Shown here piece by piece: positions 61,609 to 64,000 of a stretch of 64,000 nucleotides of DNA. Position 1 is the first letter of the stretch; each line of letters begins with the position of its first letter. The DNA is taken from NCBI RefSeq assembly GCF_003732485.1, contig NZ_MOAK01000087.1:177230-241229 (forward strand), read 5' to 3'. The position numbers and the translations under genes were made by a program. Below the pieces are notes generated by a model. That model was not told where the DNA came from and made no database searches. It saw only the letters and a list, made by a program, of their open reading frames with translations. This DNA comes from Pseudomonas protegens. GTDB taxonomy: Bacteria; Pseudomonadota; Gammaproteobacteria; Pseudomonadales; Pseudomonadaceae.

Positions 61609-63000
61609 TCAACGCCGATCCAGCCACACTGTCTGCGCATTGCAGAACTCGCGCACGCCGAAGTGCGACAGCTCGCGACCGAAGCCGCTTTTCTTCACCC
61701 CGCCGAAGGTCACCCGGGGGTCACTGGCGCTGTAGCCGTTGATGAACACGCCGCCGGTTTCCAGCTCGTCGGTCATCTGCCGGGCCCGTTCCAGGTCCTG
61801 GGTGAAGATCGTTGCGGTGAGGCCGAATTCGCTGTCGTTGGCCAGTTCCAGGGCGTGTTGGGCATCGCGGGCGCTGATGATGGCGGCCACCGGGCCGAAC
61901 AGTTCCTGCCTGAAGGCGGTCATCTGCTCGGTGACGTCGGCCAGCACCGTGGGCTGGTAATAGTTGCCGGCGCCTTCGACCTTGTCGCCGCCCAGCAGCA
62001 GGGTGGCGCCTTCGGCCAGGGTCGCCTGGACTTGCTGGTGCAGCTCGTCGCGCAGGTCGAAGCGGGCCATGGGGCCGAGGTAGGTGTCGCTGGCCAGCGG
62101 GTCGCCGACCACCAGGGTACGGGTGGCTTCGACGAATTTGCGGGTGAACTCCGCGACCACCCCTTGTTCGATGATCAGGCGCTTGGCGGCGGCGCAGACC
62201 TGGCCGGTGTTCTGGTAGCGGCCGATCACCGCGGCCTTCACCGCTTCGTCCAGATCGGCGTCGTTGAGCACGATAAAGGGATCGGAACCGCCCAGTTCCA
62301 GCACGCATTTCTTCAGGGCGGCGCCCGCCTGGGCGCCGATGGCGATGCCGGCGCGCACGCTGCCGGTCAGGGTCACGGCGGCGATGCGGCGGTCGGCGAT
62401 GGCGCGGGACACGCCGTCCGGGGTGACGTTGAGCAGCTCGAACACCCCTTCAGGGAAACCGGCGCGCTGCAGCGCTTGCAGCAGCAGGTAGGCGCTGCCC
62501 ATGACATTCGGGGCGTGCTTGAGCACATAGGTATTGCCCGCCAGCAGTGCCGGCACCGCGCCGCGCAGCACCTGCCAGATCGGGAAGTTCCACGGCATCA
62601 CCGCGAGGAGCGGGCCCAGGGGCCGGTACTCGATGCGCGCCTTGTCGTTCTCCACCAGGGTTGCTTCCGGGGCCAGCATGGCTGGGCCGTGTTCGGCGTA
62701 CCACAGGCACAGCTGGGCGCACTTTTCGATTTCGCCCCGGGCCTGGGGCAGGGGCTTGCCCATTTCCAGGCTGATCATGCGTGCCATGGCCTCGCTGTTG
62801 TCCCGCAGGGCCTGGGCCAGTGCGTTCAGGCGGCTGGCGCGCTCGGCGACGCTCTGGCGTTTCCACTGGGCGAAACCGCGGGCGGCGCGCTCCAGGGTGG
62901 CGTCCTGTTTCGCTTCGGACTGGTAGGGGTAGGCGCCAATCTGCTCGCCGCTGGCGGGGTTGATCGACAAGGCGTGGGTGTGGCTGGAAACAAGGCTCAT
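61609..63000 (-). CDS. sad: NAD(P)-dependent aldehyde dehydrogenase, Sad/YneI-type
   Basis: This 463-residue aldehyde dehydrogenase has catalytic Cys269 (NTGQVCAAAKR), base Glu235 (LELGGSDPF), MPWNFPIWQV and the LTGSVRAG cofactor loop. The overall form matches E. coli Sad (YneI), a succinate-semialdehyde dehydrogenase of GABA/putrescine catabolism. A PtrR-like LysR gene is divergent from it, as yneJ is from sad. Cofactor preference is not visible. Confidence 0.9.
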   Translation of the reverse strand: MSLVSSHTHALSINPASGEQIGAYPYQSEAKQDATLERAARGFAQWKRQSVAERASRLNALAQALRDNSEAMARMISLEMGKPLPQARGEIEKCAQLCLWYAEHGPAMLAPEATLVENDKARIEYRPLGPLLAVMPWNFPIWQVLRGAVPALLAGNTYVLKHAPNVMGSAYLLLQALQRAGFPEGVFELLNVTPDGVSRAIADRRIAAVTLTGSVRAGIAIGAQAGAALKKCVLELGGSDPFIVLNDADLDEAVKAAVIGRYQNTGQVCAAAKRLIIEQGVVAEFTRKFVEATRTLVVGDPLASDTYLGPMARFDLRDELHQQVQATLAEGATLLLGGDKVEGAGNYYQPTVLADVTEQMTAFRQELFGPVAAIISARDAQHALELANDSEFGLTATIFTQDLERARQMTDELETGGVFINGYSASDPRVTFGGVKKSGFGRELSHFGVREFCNAQTVWLDRR

Positions 63001-63100
63001 GGCACCGTCCTGCTGGGTGGGAATGACGGCAGGTTACGGTGCTGGATCTTTGCTGAAAACTGAATAATATTAAGCGAGTCGTTCACGTTTGGAGAATGAA

Positions 63101-63979
63101 GTGGATCTGGTCCAGCTGGAGATTTTCAAGGCGGTTGCCGAACAGGGCAGCATCAGCGCCGCGGCGCAATTGATCCACCGGGTGCCGTCGAACCTGACCA
63201 CAAGGATCAAGCAACTGGAGCAAGACCTGGGGGTGGAGCTGTTTATCCGCGAGAAGAGCCGCCTGCGCCTGTCGCCCGCCGGGTGGAACTTCCTCGACTA
63301 CGCCCGGCGCATTCTCGACCTGGTGGCCGAAGCGCGCCTGACCGTGGCCGGCGAGGAACCCCAGGGCCCGTTTGCCCTGGGCTCCCTGGAAAGCACCGCA
63401 GCGGTGCGCATCCCGGCCTTGCTCGCGGCCTACAACCAGCAGTACGCCAAGGTCGAGCTGGACCTGTCCACCGGCCCCTCGGGGACCATGATCGAAGGCG
63501 TACTCTCCGGCCGTCTGGTGGCGGCCTTCGTCGACGGCCCGGTGCGCCACCCGGCCCTGGAAGGACTGCCGGTGTTCGAGGAAGAAATGGTGTTGATTGC
63601 GCCCCTGGGGCATGCCCCGATTACCCGAGCGCGGGAAGTCAATGGCGAAAGCATCTACGCCTTTCGCGCCAATTGCTCCTACCGTCATCACTTCGAAAGC
63701 TGGTTCACCCAGGACGCCGCAGTGCCGGGCAAGATCCATGAAATGGAGTCCTACCACGGCATGCTGGCCTGCGTCAGCGCCGGTGCCGGGCTGGCGCTGA
63801 TGCCCCGCAGCATGCTGGAAAGCATGCCCGGCTGCGCCACGGTCAGCGTCTGGCCGCTGTCGCCGCGTTTTCGCTTCCTGCGCACCTGGCTGGTCTGGCG
63901 GCGCGGCACCGTGTCGCAAAGCCTGAGCAGTTTCGTGAAGCTGCTGGAAGCACGGGGCGTGGTGCTGGCCGAGGGGTGA
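63101..63979 (+). CDS. LysR-family regulator (PtrR/YneJ-like)
   Basis: This 292-residue LysR regulator uses a GTG start at 63101, with GGAG 6 nt upstream. An ORF extension to 63089 would start inside that ribosome site, and the ATG at 63096 is out of frame. The N-terminal winged helix is [18 protein letters not shown] / [18 protein letters not shown]. An effector domain follows. It is divergent from sad across 100 bp, and E. coli PtrR controls the neighbouring sad. The ligand is unknown. Confidence 0.9.
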   Translation: MDLVQLEIFKAVAEQGSISAAAQLIHRVPSNLTTRIKQLEQDLGVELFIREKSRLRLSPAGWNFLDYARRILDLVAEARLTVAGEEPQGPFALGSLESTAAVRIPALLAAYNQQYAKVELDLSTGPSGTMIEGVLSGRLVAAFVDGPVRHPALEGLPVFEEEMVLIAPLGHAPITRAREVNGESIYAFRANCSYRHHFESWFTQDAAVPGKIHEMESYHGMLACVSAGAGLALMPRSMLESMPGCATVSVWPLSPRFRFLRTWLVWRRGTVSQSLSSFVKLLEARGVVLAEG

Positions 63980-64000
63980 ATGGCGGGGGGGGGGAGATCG

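Overview
The window is a high-GC chromosomal segment of a Pseudomonas of the fluorescens complex (P. protegens/P. chlororaphis-like). The evidence is the gene order purB-hflD-mnmA-nudJ-idh/icd-cspD-clpS-clpA-infA-bpt-aat-trxB-ftsK-lolA-rarA-crcB-serS-cysG-tus, which is typical of the genus, together with fluorescens-type REP palindromes (GTAGGAGC[C/T]GGCTTGCC[G/A]GCGAA) in many intergenic gaps. No rRNA, tRNA, CRISPR array, integrase or transposase was recognised.

Region 1 (1-24.6 kb) is core genome. It holds the end-truncated purB, hflD, mnmA and nudJ. Next come two unrelated NADP isocitrate dehydrogenases transcribed divergently, then cspD, clpS-clpA and infA. The two N-degron transferases bpt and aat lie beside the ClpS/ClpA machine that degrades their products. 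trxB, ftsK, lolA, rarA, crcB, serS, cysG, a glutathionyl-hydroquinone reductase and the overlapping tusDCBE-ybiB operon follow. TusBCDE passes sulfur to MnmA, so most of the tRNA 2-thiouridine pathway is present.

Region 2 (24.7-36.5 kb) starts with small accessory genes and continues with a benzoate/catechol module: catR, catBCA, benR, benABCD. It converts benzoate to catechol and catechol to the beta-ketoadipate enol-lactone. A perfect pair of XylS/BenR-type direct repeats lies at the benA promoter, and a T-N11-A palindrome lies at the catR-catB intergenic region. No benzoate transporter gene is next to benD.

Region 3 (36.6-43.7 kb) has a two-component system divergent from a PepSY/cytochrome b561 pair, with a tandem operator-like repeat between them. 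It continues with a three-gene envelope cluster: a sialidase-like BNR protein, a small membrane protein and an LtaS-like phosphoglycerol transferase/sulfatase.

Region 4 (43.7-58.5 kb) is an accessory, defence-type island of lower GC. It contains an RHH/ParE-like toxin-antitoxin pair, a DUF3077-like gene and a type I restriction-modification locus in which an HrgA-like gene and a class II Fic gene sit between hsdS and hsdR. A DUF1016 PD-(D/E)xK nuclease, two paralogous secreted proteins, a DUF4265-like gene and a HigBA-type module follow. Traces of rearrangement include a duplicated leader with an aborted start codon, and a stray copy of a repeat that also lies inside the Fic gene.

Region 5 (58.6-64 kb) holds a TonB-dependent siderophore receptor, an Arc-like protein, and a Sad-type aldehyde dehydrogenase divergent from a PtrR-like LysR regulator.
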